Assembly: GCA_017307285.1 (NCBI GenBank)
Contig: JAFKFI010000048.1
Span: forward strand, 41,403-105,402
Source of the DNA: Alphaproteobacteria bacterium
GTDB lineage: Bacteria; Pseudomonadota; Alphaproteobacteria; Acetobacterales; Acetobacteraceae
DNA length: 64,000 nucleotides
Direction of reading: 5' to 3'
The translations under genes were made by a program, and so were the position numbers. The notes under the pieces were generated by a model. That model made no database searches and was not told the DNA's origin. It was given only the letters and a program-made list of their open reading frames with translations. Positions 1 to 8,325 of this stretch are shown here, in pieces (the stretch's first letter is position 1; the number at the start of each line of letters is the position of its first letter).

Positions 1-428
1 TTGACCACGATCGGCGTGCCGCGACGACGGATGAACTCCTTCGCCGCCTCGGGGTCGTCGAACCGTTCCCAGCGCGCGGTCGGGATGCCGGCGGCCTCGC
101 AAACCTCCTTCATGAAGCTCTTGCTGCCCTCGAGTTGCGCCGCAGCGGCGGTTGGGCCGCAGCACGCAATGCCAACGGCATCCAGCGCGTCCGCCAGTCC
201 AGCGACCAGCGGTGCTTCCGGCCCTGGCAGCACCAGATCGACGCGATTGTCGCGGGCGAACGCTGCGAGTCCGACAACATCCGTCGCGCCGATCGGCACG
301 TTGTCGGCGACTGCCGCCGTGCCGGGATTGCCCGGCGCGCACCACAGCTTGTCGAGCAGCGGGCTCGCCGACAGCGCCCAGCACAGCGCGTGCTCCCGTC
401 CGCCTGACCCGACCACCAGCACGCGCAT
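1..428 (-). CDS. purD: Phosphoribosylamine--glycine ligase, N-terminal part (runs off the window)
   Basis: PurD (GAR synthetase) joins phosphoribosylamine and glycine with ATP in the second step of purine synthesis in the cytosol. Only about the first 142 residues are present. They begin MRVLVVGSGGREHALCWAL, the classic N-terminal motif of the family, and include PGPEAPLVAGLAD and a following KSFMKE segment. The start is the ATG complementary to 426-428. The gene is divergent from xseA, with about 49 bp between the two starts, so the promoters must lie in or near that gap. The C-terminal ATP-grasp region lies outside the window. Confidence 0.95.
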   Translation of the reverse strand, partial: MRVLVVGSGGREHALCWALSASPLLDKLWCAPGNPGTAAVADNVPIGATDVVGLAAFARDNRVDLVLPGPEAPLVAGLADALDAVGIACCGPTAAAAQLEGSKSFMKEVCEAAGIPTARWERFDDPEAAKEFIRRRGTPIVV

Positions 429-477
429 TCCCGGAGCCCTCCTTCAAGCCGGGCCGCTGGTAGCATAGGCTGGCGCG

Positions 478-2061
478 ATGAACGAACTGGCGCTCGCCCC
501 AGCCACCAACCTGCCCGAATTCACCGTCTCCGAGATTTCCGGGGCGGTGAAGCGAACCCTGGAAGGCGCCTTCGGTCGCGTCCGCGTGCGAGGCGAGATC
601 ACCGAGCTGAAGCGCTATCCGTCGGGCCACGTCTATCTCTGCCTCAAGGACGAGGGCGCCAAGATGCGCGCGGTGGCCTGGCGCTCCGCCGTGCCGCGAC
701 TCGGCATGGTACCGGAGAACGGCGTCGAGGTGATCGTTACCGGCCGCCTCTCCTCCTATCCCGAACGCTCCGAGTACCAGCTCATCGTCGAGCGGATGGA
801 ATACGCCGGCGCTGGCGCATTGCTGGCGCGCATCGAGATGCTCCGCGTCCGGCTCGCCGCCGAGGGCCTGTTCGAGGCCGAACGCAAGCGCGCCCTGCCC
901 ATGCTGCCGCGCATCATCGGCGTCGTGACCTCAGAGCGCGGCGCGGTGATCCAGGACATCCGCACCACCATCGCCCGGCGCTTCCCGCGCCAGATTCTCT
1001 TGTGGTCCGTCCCGGTGCAGGGCGAAGGCGCACCGGCGCGCATCGCTGCCGCCATCCGAGGCTTCGAGGCGCTGGTCGAGGGCGGGGCAGTGCCGCGCCC
1101 CGACGTGCTGATCGTGGCGCGCGGCGGCGGCAGCCTGGAAGACCTCATGGCGTTCAACGAGGAAGAGGTGATCCGCGCCGTGGCGGCCTGCCGCATCCCG
1201 CTGATTTCCGCTGTCGGGCATGAGACCGACACCACGCTGATCGACTTTGTCTCCGACCGCCGCGCCCCCACCCCCACCGCCGCCGCCGAGCTCGCCGTCC
1301 CGGCGCGGGCCGATCTAGTGGCCGACATGCAGCACAAGGCAGCCCGGCTGCTGGGCGGCCTCAACCGTCTCGTGCAGGAACAGCGTCTACGCCTTGGCCG
1401 CGCCGAACGCGGACTGCCCGACCTGCCCACGCTGCTCGGCACCGCGCGTCAGCGAGTGGACGATCGCGCGGAGCGGCTGCTTCTCGCGCTACCGAACCTC
1501 CTCGCCGCCCGCCGCGCCGCCCTGGCGCGTGCCGAGCGTGCAATGCCCGACCTGCCCGGCCAGCTGGTTGCCTGCCGCGAACGGGTGAGGGACCGCGGGC
1601 TGCGCTTGCGGCTGGCATTGCCCAATCTCGTCGCCGCGCGACGGGCCAAGCTGGAGCGGCAGGGACGCTTGCCCTCGCCGCATCAGGCGATCACCGCGCG
1701 ACGTTCAGCTGTCGCGGTGGCTGGCGCACACCTCGCTGGCGGGTTGCGCCATGCGGTGGCGGGGAACCGAGTGCGGGCCGGACGCACTCTCGCCCGCCTC
1801 ACCGCCGCGCCTTTGCAAGCCGGCCTCCGCGAGGGCCGCGCGCATCTCGCCGGGCTCGCCGCCCGATTAGAGTCGGTCTCGCCCGAGGCAGTGCTGAAGC
1901 GCGGCTATGCCCTGGTGTTCGACGGCGCCGGCCACGCCCTGACCAGCGCCGCCGCCGTCGCGCCCGGCGCACGGCTCCGGCTCAAATTCGGCGACGGCGA
2001 CGTGCGCGCCACCGCCGACGGCGGCAAGCCGGCCTCGCGTCAAGGCTCACTGCCCCTGTGA
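478..2061 (+). CDS. xseA: Exodeoxyribonuclease VII large subunit
   Basis: This is the catalytic large subunit of ExoVII, which degrades single-stranded DNA to oligonucleotides together with small subunit XseB. The 527 residues show the N-terminal OB-fold (FTVSEISGAVKRTLEGAFG, then a VRVRGEI strand), the nuclease core (GVVTSERGAVIQDI; RGGGSLEDLMAFNEEEV; AVGHETDTTLIDFVSD) and a C-terminal coiled region ending in SVLKRGYA-like VLKRGYALV. It is longer than the usual 400-470 residues because the coiled region holds a 43-residue tandem duplication (residues 306-348 and 349-391). It is convergent with hslU and divergent from purD. xseB is not in the window. Confidence 0.96.
   Translation: MNELALAPATNLPEFTVSEISGAVKRTLEGAFGRVRVRGEITELKRYPSGHVYLCLKDEGAKMRAVAWRSAVPRLGMVPENGVEVIVTGRLSSYPERSEYQLIVERMEYAGAGALLARIEMLRVRLAAEGLFEAERKRALPMLPRIIGVVTSERGAVIQDIRTTIARRFPRQILLWSVPVQGEGAPARIAAAIRGFEALVEGGAVPRPDVLIVARGGGSLEDLMAFNEEEVIRAVAACRIPLISAVGHETDTTLIDFVSDRRAPTPTAAAELAVPARADLVADMQHKAARLLGGLNRLVQEQRLRLGRAERGLPDLPTLLGTARQRVDDRAERLLLALPNLLAARRAALARAERAMPDLPGQLVACRERVRDRGLRLRLALPNLVAARRAKLERQGRLPSPHQAITARRSAVAVAGAHLAGGLRHAVAGNRVRAGRTLARLTAAPLQAGLREGRAHLAGLAARLESVSPEAVLKRGYALVFDGAGHALTSAAAVAPGARLRLKFGDGDVRATADGGKPASRQGSLPL
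1393..1650 (+). repeat. 129-bp tandem duplication inside xseA
   Basis: Two adjacent 43-codon units (1393-1521 and 1522-1650) encode near-matching segments. Each contains RAER-x-x-PDLP, a central R-x-R-V-x-DR, and LALPNL-x-AARRA. They fall in the coiled-coil part of XseA and keep the reading frame. Confidence 0.85.
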
Positions 2062-2082
2062 CGCCGAGAACGGCCGGTCACA
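2057..2082. terminator. Hairpin between convergent xseA and hslU, possible bidirectional terminator
   Basis: TGTGAC plus GCCG pairs with CGGC and GTCACA around an AGAA loop, with a two-base bulge. It spans the end of xseA and the end of hslU. There is no clear T-tract, so intrinsic termination is only possible. Confidence 0.4.
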
Positions 2083-3400
2083 GAATGAACCGGCTAAGAT
2101 CGCCCTTCTGCGCCAATGGGGCCACCCGCTCGTTCACGTAGGCGGCGTCCACCGTGATCGTCTCGCCCCGGCGGTCGGTGGCGGAGAAGCTGATCTCCTC
2201 CAGCAGCCGCTCCAGCACCGTGTGCAGCCGGCGGGCGCCGATATTCTCCACCCGGTCGTTGATGTCGGCGGCGAGCTGGGCAAGCGCGTCCACTGCGTCA
2301 TCCGTGAAGTCGAGGGTGACGCTCTCCGTCTCCATCAGCGCGGCGTATTGCTTCAGCAGCGAGTGCTCGGGCTCGGTGAGGATGCGGCGCAGATCGTCCC
2401 GCGACAGCGGCGCGAGCTCCACCCGGATCGGCAGCCGGCCCTGCAACTCGGGCAAGAGATCGGCGGGCTTGGCGAGGTGGAAGGCGCCGGAGGCGACGAA
2501 CAGCACGTGGTCAGTCTTCACCGTGCCGTATTTGGTGCTGACCGTGGTGCCCTCGATCAGCGGCAGCAAGTCGCGCTGCACGCCCTCGCGGGAGACATCG
2601 CCGCCGCGGAAGCCGCCCTCCGTCGTGCGGGCGCAGATCTTGTCGATCTCGTCGATGAACACGATGCCGTTGTTCTCGGCGTGCGCCACGGCGTCCTTGG
2701 CGAGCTGTTCGGTATCCAGCAGCCGGTCCGCCTCTTCGCGCTCCAGCGCGCGCCGGGCGGCCTCGACCGTCATTCGCCGCTTCTGCGCCGGGCGGCCGAA
2801 CATGCCCTTCATCATGTCGCCGAGATTGATCATCTGGCCGGGCGGCATTCCGGGAATGTCGAGCTGGCCAATCGGCATTCCGCCGGCGGGCTCGCTCACC
2901 GCGACCTCGATCTCGCGCTGCTCCAGCTCCCCCGAGCGCAGCATCCGGCGGAATTTGGAGCGGGTGTCGGCCGCCGCCCCCTCGCCGACCAGGGCGGTGA
3001 TGAGACGCTCCTCAGCGCCGAGCTCGGCCTTGGCCTGAACCTCCTTGCGGGAGGCGTCACGCAGCATATTGAGGCTGACCTCCACGAGGTCGCGGACGAT
3101 GCTCTCGACGTCGCGCCCGACATAGCCGACCTCGGTGAACTTGGTCGCCTCGACCTTGAGGAACGGCGCCTGCGCGAGCTTGGCGAGGCGCCGGGCGATC
3201 TCGGTCTTGCCGCAACCGGTCGGGCCGATCATCAGGATATTCTTGGGCACCACCTCCTCGCGCATCGCCTCGGGCAGCTGCTGGCGGCGCCAGCGGTTGC
3301 GCATGGCGATGGCCACCGCGCGCTTGGCGTCGGACTGGCCGACGATGAAGCGGTCGAGCTCGGAGACGATCTCCCGTGGGGTGTAGGTGGGAACGTCCAT
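2078..3400 (-). CDS. hslU: ATP-dependent protease ATPase subunit HslU
   Basis: HslU is the AAA+ unfoldase ring that feeds substrates to the HslV peptidase. The 440 residues match the family length. They show [16 protein letters not shown] at the N-terminus, Walker A GPTGCGKT at residues 59-66 (Cys where Val is usual), [14 protein letters not shown], Walker [11 protein letters not shown], the sensor region [16 protein letters not shown], and the C-terminal LSRFIL tail that docks into HslV. It lies directly downstream of hslV with adjoining stop and start codons (hslV stop 3401-3403, hslU start 3398-3400), so the two form a cotranscribed pair. It is presumably heat-induced, but no sigma-32 site was identified. 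Confidence 0.97.
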   Translation of the reverse strand: MDVPTYTPREIVSELDRFIVGQSDAKRAVAIAMRNRWRRQQLPEAMREEVVPKNILMIGPTGCGKTEIARRLAKLAQAPFLKVEATKFTEVGYVGRDVESIVRDLVEVSLNMLRDASRKEVQAKAELGAEERLITALVGEGAAADTRSKFRRMLRSGELEQREIEVAVSEPAGGMPIGQLDIPGMPPGQMINLGDMMKGMFGRPAQKRRMTVEAARRALEREEADRLLDTEQLAKDAVAHAENNGIVFIDEIDKICARTTEGGFRGGDVSREGVQRDLLPLIEGTTVSTKYGTVKTDHVLFVASGAFHLAKPADLLPELQGRLPIRVELAPLSRDDLRRILTEPEHSLLKQYAALMETESVTLDFTDDAVDALAQLAADINDRVENIGARRLHTVLERLLEEISFSATDRRGETITVDAAYVNERVAPLAQKGDLSRFIL

Positions 3401-3967
3401 TCAGATGGTCTCTACGATGACGTTGTTGTTGGTATAGACACAGATATCGGCGGCGATCCGCATGGCGCGGCGGGCGATCTCCTCGGCCGTCACGTCCGGC
3501 ACGGTGATGAGCGCGCGGGCCGCAGCGAGGGCAAAATTGCCGCCCGAACCGATGGCGATAACTCCGTCCTCCGGCTCCAGCACGTCGCCGTTGCCGGTCA
3601 GCGTAAAGCTCCGGTCGCGGTCGGCGACGGCCATCATCGCCTCCAGCCGGCGCAGGTAGCGGTCCGTGCGCCAGTCCTTCGCTAGCTCAACGCAGGCGCG
3701 CTCGAGCTGGTTGGGGAAGCGCTCGAGCTTGGCCTCCAGGCGTTCCAGCAGGGTGAAGGCGTCGGCCGTCGCGCCCGCGAAGCCGGCGAGCACGGCCCCG
3801 CCGGCGCCGATGCGGCGCACCTTGCGGGCGTTGCCCTTCACCACGGTCTGCCCAAGGCTGACCTGGCCGTCCCCGGCCATCGCCACCTGCCCGTCGCGAC
3901 GGACGCAGAGGATCGTGGTCCCGTGCCAGCCCACGGGATCGTAGGGGTTGGTTGATTGGGTTTGCAT
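3401..3967 (-). CDS. hslV: ATP-dependent protease peptidase subunit HslV
   Basis: HslV is the threonine peptidase of the HslUV (ClpQY) complex, a bacterial proteasome-like protease. The 188 residues include a 16-residue propeptide ending in WHG, followed by [10 protein letters not shown]; the nucleophile would be Thr17 after processing. The [20 protein letters not shown] and [15 protein letters not shown] motifs are typical. The chosen ATG (3965-3967) gives the short N-terminal extension common in alphaproteobacterial HslV; a longer reading frame upstream has no family similarity. It is divergent from the MFS gene at 4061 and immediately upstream of hslU. Confidence 0.96.
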   Translation of the reverse strand: MQTQSTNPYDPVGWHGTTILCVRRDGQVAMAGDGQVSLGQTVVKGNARKVRRIGAGGAVLAGFAGATADAFTLLERLEAKLERFPNQLERACVELAKDWRTDRYLRRLEAMMAVADRDRSFTLTGNGDVLEPEDGVIAIGSGGNFALAAARALITVPDVTAEEIARRAMRIAADICVYTNNNVIVETI

Positions 3968-4005
3968 GGCCCCGAGATGGCCCCAACGGCGCGGCTCAAC
4001 AAGAC

Positions 4006-4034
4006 TTGACCCACGGCGGCGGGGCGCCATGCTG
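4006..4034 (+). promoter_or_regulatory. Putative sigma-70-type promoter for the MFS gene
   Basis: TTGACC (4006-4011), a 16-17 base spacer and CATGCTG (4028-4034) lie about 26 bases before the ATG at 4061. The match to a -35 box is good and the -10 box is weak. Confidence 0.35.
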
Positions 4035-4060
4035 GCCTGCAACCAATAAGGGGGAAACTC

Positions 4061-5458
4061 ATGGCCAGCAGCACCGCCGCGGAAATCGCCGCCCGGCTCG
4101 ACCGGCTGCCGAGCTCGCGCCATGTGTGGTCGATGGTCGTGCTGCTCTCGCTGGGCGGTTGCTTCGAGTTCTACGACCTGTTCTTCACCGGCTACGTCGC
4201 CCCCGGCATGGTCAAGAGCGGGATGTTCGCCCCCGCCTCGCTCGGCGCCTTCAACGTGCTGGGGCCGCTCGGGGTGGCCGGGATCGGCACCTTCGTGTTC
4301 GCCACCTTCGCCGGCCTTTTCGTCGGCGCTCTGCTGTTCGGCTGGGTGCCGGACCGCCTGGGGCGGCGAACCGTGTTCACCTATTCGCTCATTTGGTACT
4401 CGATCGCCACGGTGGTCCTGGCCTTCCAAACTAGCGGCTTCGGCATCGACCTATGGCGCTTCATCGCCGGCATCGGCATCGGCGTCGAGCTGGTGACGAT
4501 CGACACCTACATCTCGGAACTGGTGTCCCGACACGATCGCGGGAAGGCCTTCGCCTACAGCCAGCTCATCACCTTCTGCGTCGTGCCGGTTGTTGCGCTG
4601 CTGGCTTGGCTGCTGGTGCCGCTGCAGCCGCTCGGCTTCGACGGCTGGCGCTGGGTGGTGCTGATTGGCGCGACCGGGGCCGTGTTCGTCTGGTGGATCA
4701 GGCTCGGCGTGCCGGAGAGCCCACGCTGGCTCGCCCGCCACGGCCGGCTCGACGAGGCCGAGCGTGTCGTCACGCGCATCGAGGCGGCGGTCAGCGCCGA
4801 GAAGGGGCCGCTCCGGCCGCCCGAGGTCGCGCCCCCGGAGGTGCAGGGCGGCGGCACCTTCGGCGAAATCTGGCAGCCGCCTTATCGGGCGCGCACCATC
4901 ATGCTGTCGGTGTTCAACTTCTTCCAGACGATCGGCTATTACGGCTTCGCTGCCTGGGTGCCGACCTTGCTGATCGCCAAGGGCATCAACATCACCCACA
5001 GCCTGCAATACGCCTTCATCATCGCCATCGCCAACCCGTTCGGCCCGCTGCTCGGCTCGTTCGTCGCCGACCGGATGGAGCGCAAATGGCAGATTGTCGT
5101 CTCCGCCATCTGCATCGGCGTGTTCATGTACCTGTTCGGTAGCTCGACCGACACCGTGGCCCTGATCGTGCTCGGCGTGCTGGTGACGCTGTCGAACAAC
5201 TGGATGTCCTTCTCCTTCCACAACTACCAGGCCGAGCTCTACCCGACCCGCATCCGCGGCCGCGCGATCGGCTTCGTCTACGCCTGGAGCCGGCTCTCAG
5301 CGGCGTTCGCCGGCCTGTTCATCGCCTTCTTCCTGCACACCGGCGGGACCGTCGCGGTGGGTCTGTTCATCGCCTTCGCGATGCTGATGGTGGTCATCAC
5401 CATCGGCGGCTTCGGCCCGCGCACCCGCGGGCTGGCGCTGGAGGCGATCTCGCGGTGA
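4061..5458 (+). CDS. MFS transporter, metabolite:H+ symporter type
   Basis: This is a 465-residue inner-membrane secondary transporter with about 12 hydrophobic helices. It carries the cytoplasmic loop signature [13 protein letters not shown] after TM2, an [15 protein letters not shown] start to TM1, PESPRWLA after TM6 and [19 protein letters not shown] in the C-terminal half. Those features point to the sugar or aromatic/organic acid porter branch of MFS. The substrate cannot be read from sequence. An AAGGGGGAAA ribosome site precedes the ATG. The gene stands alone: divergent from hslV and convergent with the split membrane locus. Confidence 0.9.
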   Translation: MASSTAAEIAARLDRLPSSRHVWSMVVLLSLGGCFEFYDLFFTGYVAPGMVKSGMFAPASLGAFNVLGPLGVAGIGTFVFATFAGLFVGALLFGWVPDRLGRRTVFTYSLIWYSIATVVLAFQTSGFGIDLWRFIAGIGIGVELVTIDTYISELVSRHDRGKAFAYSQLITFCVVPVVALLAWLLVPLQPLGFDGWRWVVLIGATGAVFVWWIRLGVPESPRWLARHGRLDEAERVVTRIEAAVSAEKGPLRPPEVAPPEVQGGGTFGEIWQPPYRARTIMLSVFNFFQTIGYYGFAAWVPTLLIAKGINITHSLQYAFIIAIANPFGPLLGSFVADRMERKWQIVVSAICIGVFMYLFGSSTDTVALIVLGVLVTLSNNWMSFSFHNYQAELYPTRIRGRAIGFVYAWSRLSAAFAGLFIAFFLHTGGTVAVGLFIAFAMLMVVITIGGFGPRTRGLALEAISR

Positions 5459-5465
5459 CGGGAAA

Positions 5466-6119
5466 CTACGGGGCGAGCCACGCCGCGAACGCCTGGAACA
5501 GATGGAGCGCGACGGGAAGGACGTAGGGCGCTTCGAGCAGCGCCTCCCAGAACAGCCAGAGCGCCAGAATCGTGAGCCCGACGCCGAACGCGACCTGCGC
5601 GGCGAGATAGGCGGCCAGCCGGGCGCGGGTTCCGTCCCGCCCCGGCTCGTCGAGCAGTGCCATTTGCTCGCTCGCCCAGTGTCGCAAGGGTGGGCAGAGC
5701 CAGGCGCCGAGGCTCATCGACCCGATCGCGGCATTCAGCGCGCTTGGAATCAGGGTCGAGAACAGGGTGGCGTATGCCCAATAATTGGCCGGGTCGCGCG
5801 GGTCGCGGGCGATGTTGTCGAGCAACGCCCCGACATGGGCGAGCGGCTCGCCGCCGGCACACAACAGGACCGCATCGGCCAATTGCAGCGCCGCGATGAG
5901 TGCCAGTGCCAGCAGCACCAGCAAGACGAGGCCGATTGCGAGATCCGCAAGACCCAACAGTAGCGGGGAGGGCGGTCGCGGGTCGCAGCCGCGCCGCAGC
6001 AGCGCACGGGTGAACCCGATCGAGGCCCAATCGAATGGGACATTTACTAGGGGAACGATACCCAGCATGACCAAGAATGTCCGCAAGAATTCGGTGCCCT
6101 CGCTGGTCGCGGACGCCAT
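5466..6119 (-). CDS. Predicted membrane protein, C-terminal piece of a split locus
   Basis: From ATG 6119 this frame encodes 217 residues with several hydrophobic helices (FLVMLGIVPLVNVPF; LADLAIGLVLLVLLALALIA; LAAQVAFGVGLTILALWLF; LPVALHLFQAFAAW). No named family was recognised. It overlaps the 3' end of the upstream membrane-protein frame by 73 bases in a different frame, and no ribosome site precedes its ATG. It may therefore be the downstream half of one frameshifted gene rather than an independent protein. Confidence 0.6.
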   Translation of the reverse strand: MASATSEGTEFLRTFLVMLGIVPLVNVPFDWASIGFTRALLRRGCDPRPPSPLLLGLADLAIGLVLLVLLALALIAALQLADAVLLCAGGEPLAHVGALLDNIARDPRDPANYWAYATLFSTLIPSALNAAIGSMSLGAWLCPPLRHWASEQMALLDEPGRDGTRARLAAYLAAQVAFGVGLTILALWLFWEALLEAPYVLPVALHLFQAFAAWLAP

Positions 6120-6676
6120 AGGCCGCTGTAGGCACCGGCCAATGCCAGGGGTAGGAATGTGGCCCAGAAGATCAGCAACCGGCCCCGCTGGCCGGCTGAA
6201 CCGGCACTGAAATCGACAGCGACAGCGACAGCGATAGCGATAGTGCTCGCGATAGCGATAGCGACAGTGCTCGCGATAGGGATAGCGATAGCGAAAGCGA
6301 CAGCCGCGTCCGCGCCAGTGACAGCGGCAGTGCCTGCGCCAGCGACAGCAAAAGCGCCAGCGCCACCGACAGCGAGCCAGCCGATCTGTCGCCAGCCTTC
6401 TGCTCGCAATCCGCGCCAAAAGGAAAAAAATTCAAAACTCAACGCGGCCATCACGGGCCCGCGGTGCCAACCGTCGGACTCCGGCATCAGGCCGAGGAAG
6501 CGGACCAGCTCCCCGTCTTCGCCAGTCCACACCCAGACAGCAAACAGACTGAGGAGCGGATAAACCAGCGCCAGCAACGTGCAACGGTCGAAGGAGCGAC
6601 CGGTCCAGTACGGATAGCGATGCCGGTTGCCGAAGGGCGACGGCAGCGACTGGTCTGCCCGCCCGGCATCCCCCAT
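6047..6676 (-). CDS. Predicted membrane protein, middle piece of a split locus
   Basis: This frame encodes about 209 residues from ATG 6676. It holds FDRCTLLALVYPLLSLF, a helix-like region made almost entirely of Ala, Ile and Val between residues ~90 and ~145 that is encoded by a hexanucleotide array, and LLIFWATFLPLALAGAYSGLW. Sense-like sequence (IRLLTRALDWLDGF) continues upstream to a TAA at 6719-6721 with no ATG, GTG or TTG, so the true N-terminus is unclear. The last ~22 residues look out of frame relative to the downstream piece. Likely part of a decayed or frameshifted gene. Confidence 0.5.
   Translation of the reverse strand: MGDAGRADQSLPSPFGNRHRYPYWTGRSFDRCTLLALVYPLLSLFAVWVWTGEDGELVRFLGLMPESDGWHRGPVMAALSFEFFSFWRGLRAEGWRQIGWLAVGGAGAFAVAGAGTAAVTGADAAVAFAIAIPIASTVAIAIASTIAIAVAVAVDFSAGSAGQRGRLLIFWATFLPLALAGAYSGLWRPRPARAPNSCGHSWSCWVSFP
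6214..6304 (+). repeat. Hexanucleotide (GACAGC/GATAGC-type) tandem array
   Basis: Roughly fifteen imperfect copies of a six-base unit related to GATAGC, with an embedded longer unit beginning AGTGCTCGCGATAGC. A more degenerate tail runs to about 6379. Because the unit is six bases, copy-number change keeps the frame; on the minus strand it adds two residues (Ala/Ile/Val) per unit to the overlapping membrane protein. Confidence 0.85.
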
Positions 6677-6718
6677 GAAGCCATCCAGCCAGTCCAGAGC
6701 CCGAGTAAGCAGCCGGAT

Positions 6719-6901
6719 TTAGAGAGTTCGCGGCAAACCGCCCAGCGCCTGGGCCAGACGCAGCCGATCGCGGTCGTTACCGGGCTCCTTCAGGTCCGCG
6801 CTGAAGTGAAAGAACGCGATACTGAATGCTGCCAGCGCGCAAGCGCCGATCAAGCCAAGGATCGGCCACTTCTCCCCGGCGAGCCCGATGAGCTTGTCCA
6901 T
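6719..6901 (-). CDS. Small single-helix membrane protein or N-terminal piece of the split locus
   Basis: Sixty residues from ATG 6901: a short charged start, one hydrophobic helix (WPILGLIGACALAAFSIAFF) and a charged tail (DLKEPGNDRDRLRLAQAL). Its TAA stop is in the same frame as the following membrane-protein sequence, which continues directly after the stop. It could be a real small protein or the N-terminus of a larger gene broken by this stop. No family recognised. Confidence 0.45.
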   Translation of the reverse strand: MDKLIGLAGEKWPILGLIGACALAAFSIAFFHFSADLKEPGNDRDRLRLAQALGGLPRTL

Positions 6902-7012
6902 TTCGTCCTCGCCGGCCTGCGCCGCCCGCCAGATTCACAGCAGTCCGATATGTTGCCCTTTCGTGACCGATAGCAGAGCTGCGCCGTGCTGCGCTACGCG
7001 CTTCCGCCAGCG

Positions 7013-8245
7013 TTAAGCCTTCACCAGCGGGCAGCCGCCTTCCGAGAGCGGGCGGAAGGCCTCGTCGGCCGGGGTGGTGGCGATCAGCTTGTAGACCGCG
7101 CCGGGCTCGGCTCGCTCGGCAGCTGGCTTGACCCGGAACAGATACGAGGGATGGATCTTGCGCCCGTCGATGCGGATTGAGCCCTTGCCGAAGCAATCGT
7201 CGTCGGTCGGCAGCTTCTTCATCATCGCCACCGTGTCGCGGCCCGAGGCCTTGGCCTTCTCGACCCCGAGCTCTTTCACCGCCTTGAGGAAATGCAAGGT
7301 TCCGGCGTAGTTCCCGGCCTGCATCGAATTCGGGATCGCGCCCTCACTGAGCCGCGGCTTGACCCTGGCGTACCAAGCGCGGGTCTGGTCGTTCAAATCC
7401 CAGTAGAAGTTCTCGGTCATCACCAGTCCCGCCGAGATACTCGGCCCCATGCCGAGGATGTCCGTGATGAAGCCGGTCATGCCGACCAAGGTGGCGCTCC
7501 GGTCGAGGCCGAACTCGCGGGCCTGTTTCACCAGATTGACGAAATCGGTGCCGCCGACGCCGAAGCCGATCACTTTGGCGCCGCTGCTCTGCGCCTGGAC
7601 AAGGAAGCTCGAGAAATCCGTCGTCTCGGGGAACGGATAGGAGGCATTGCCAAGTACCTTTCCGCCCGCGGCGTCCACGAAGCGCGCCGCGTCGGCTTGG
7701 ATCGCCTTGCCATAGGCGTAGTTCGGGGTGACGAAAAACCAACTCGTGCCGCCGTTGCGGGTGACGGCGGTGGCGGTCGAGTGCGCGAGGTTCCAGCTGT
7801 CATAAGTCCAGTGCACCAAGTTCGCCGTGCAGGCCGGCCCGGTCAGCGTCGAGGCGCCGCCGGCGGTGACGATGCAAACCTTGTTCTTCTCGGCCGAAAC
7901 GTTGTTGCAGGCGAGCGCCACGGCGGAGTTGGTGAGGTCCGTCACCATGTCGACGCCCTCGAGATCGTACCAGCGGCGCAGGATGCCGACGCCGACATCC
8001 GGCTTGTTCTGGTGGTCGGCGGCGATCACCTCGACCTTGATGCCCGGATTGGCCGCCATGAACTCCGCCGCCGCCTGCCGGGCGCAAGCGATCCCGTTCG
8101 GGCCATTGATGTCACGATAGGGACCGGAGAGGTCGGTGAGCACCCCGACCTTCACGACTGGCTGTTGCGCGCGGGCCCGTCGGCCCGCTCCCGCCACGGC
8201 GGTAGCCGCCACCGCGCCGAGTGCGGCCCTGCGTGTGAGATTCAT
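7013..8245 (-). CDS. ABC transporter substrate-binding protein, branched-chain amino acid (LivK) type
   Basis: This is a periplasmic type I solute-binding protein of 410 residues. The N-terminus MNLTRRAALGAVAATAVAG is a twin-arginine-like signal ending near ARAQQ. The mature part begins VVKVGVLTDLSGPYRDI, the hallmark of leucine/isoleucine/valine-type binding proteins. A GAGGGA ribosome site precedes the ATG. No permease or ATPase genes are nearby, so it is an orphan component. Such orphans often bind aromatic or organic acids rather than amino acids, but the ligand here is unknown. It sits downstream of the dehydrogenase at 8326 on the same strand. Confidence 0.9.
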   Translation of the reverse strand: MNLTRRAALGAVAATAVAGAGRRARAQQPVVKVGVLTDLSGPYRDINGPNGIACARQAAAEFMAANPGIKVEVIAADHQNKPDVGVGILRRWYDLEGVDMVTDLTNSAVALACNNVSAEKNKVCIVTAGGASTLTGPACTANLVHWTYDSWNLAHSTATAVTRNGGTSWFFVTPNYAYGKAIQADAARFVDAAGGKVLGNASYPFPETTDFSSFLVQAQSSGAKVIGFGVGGTDFVNLVKQAREFGLDRSATLVGMTGFITDILGMGPSISAGLVMTENFYWDLNDQTRAWYARVKPRLSEGAIPNSMQAGNYAGTLHFLKAVKELGVEKAKASGRDTVAMMKKLPTDDDCFGKGSIRIDGRKIHPSYLFRVKPAAERAEPGAVYKLIATTPADEAFRPLSEGGCPLVKA

Positions 8246-8325
8246 GGTGGTCCCTCGTTGGTGTTTCAAAGCCACTGTGATGGAAGCCGTGCCCTCGGGG
8301 AAGGCGGCCCGCGACCGTCTAGCGC

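Noticed and set aside
3968..4429. Longer N-terminus for HslV
   Set aside because: The extra sequence lies on the opposite strand of the MFS gene and has no HslV similarity. The ATG at 3967 gives the expected short propeptide.
6214..6379. CRISPR-like array
   Set aside because: The units are only six bases with no spacers and lie inside a coding frame. It is a simple tandem repeat.
6719..6721. TAA in the split membrane locus as a recoded codon
   Set aside because: TAA is not a known Sec or Pyl codon and no recoding motif is present. A natural stop or gene decay is simpler.
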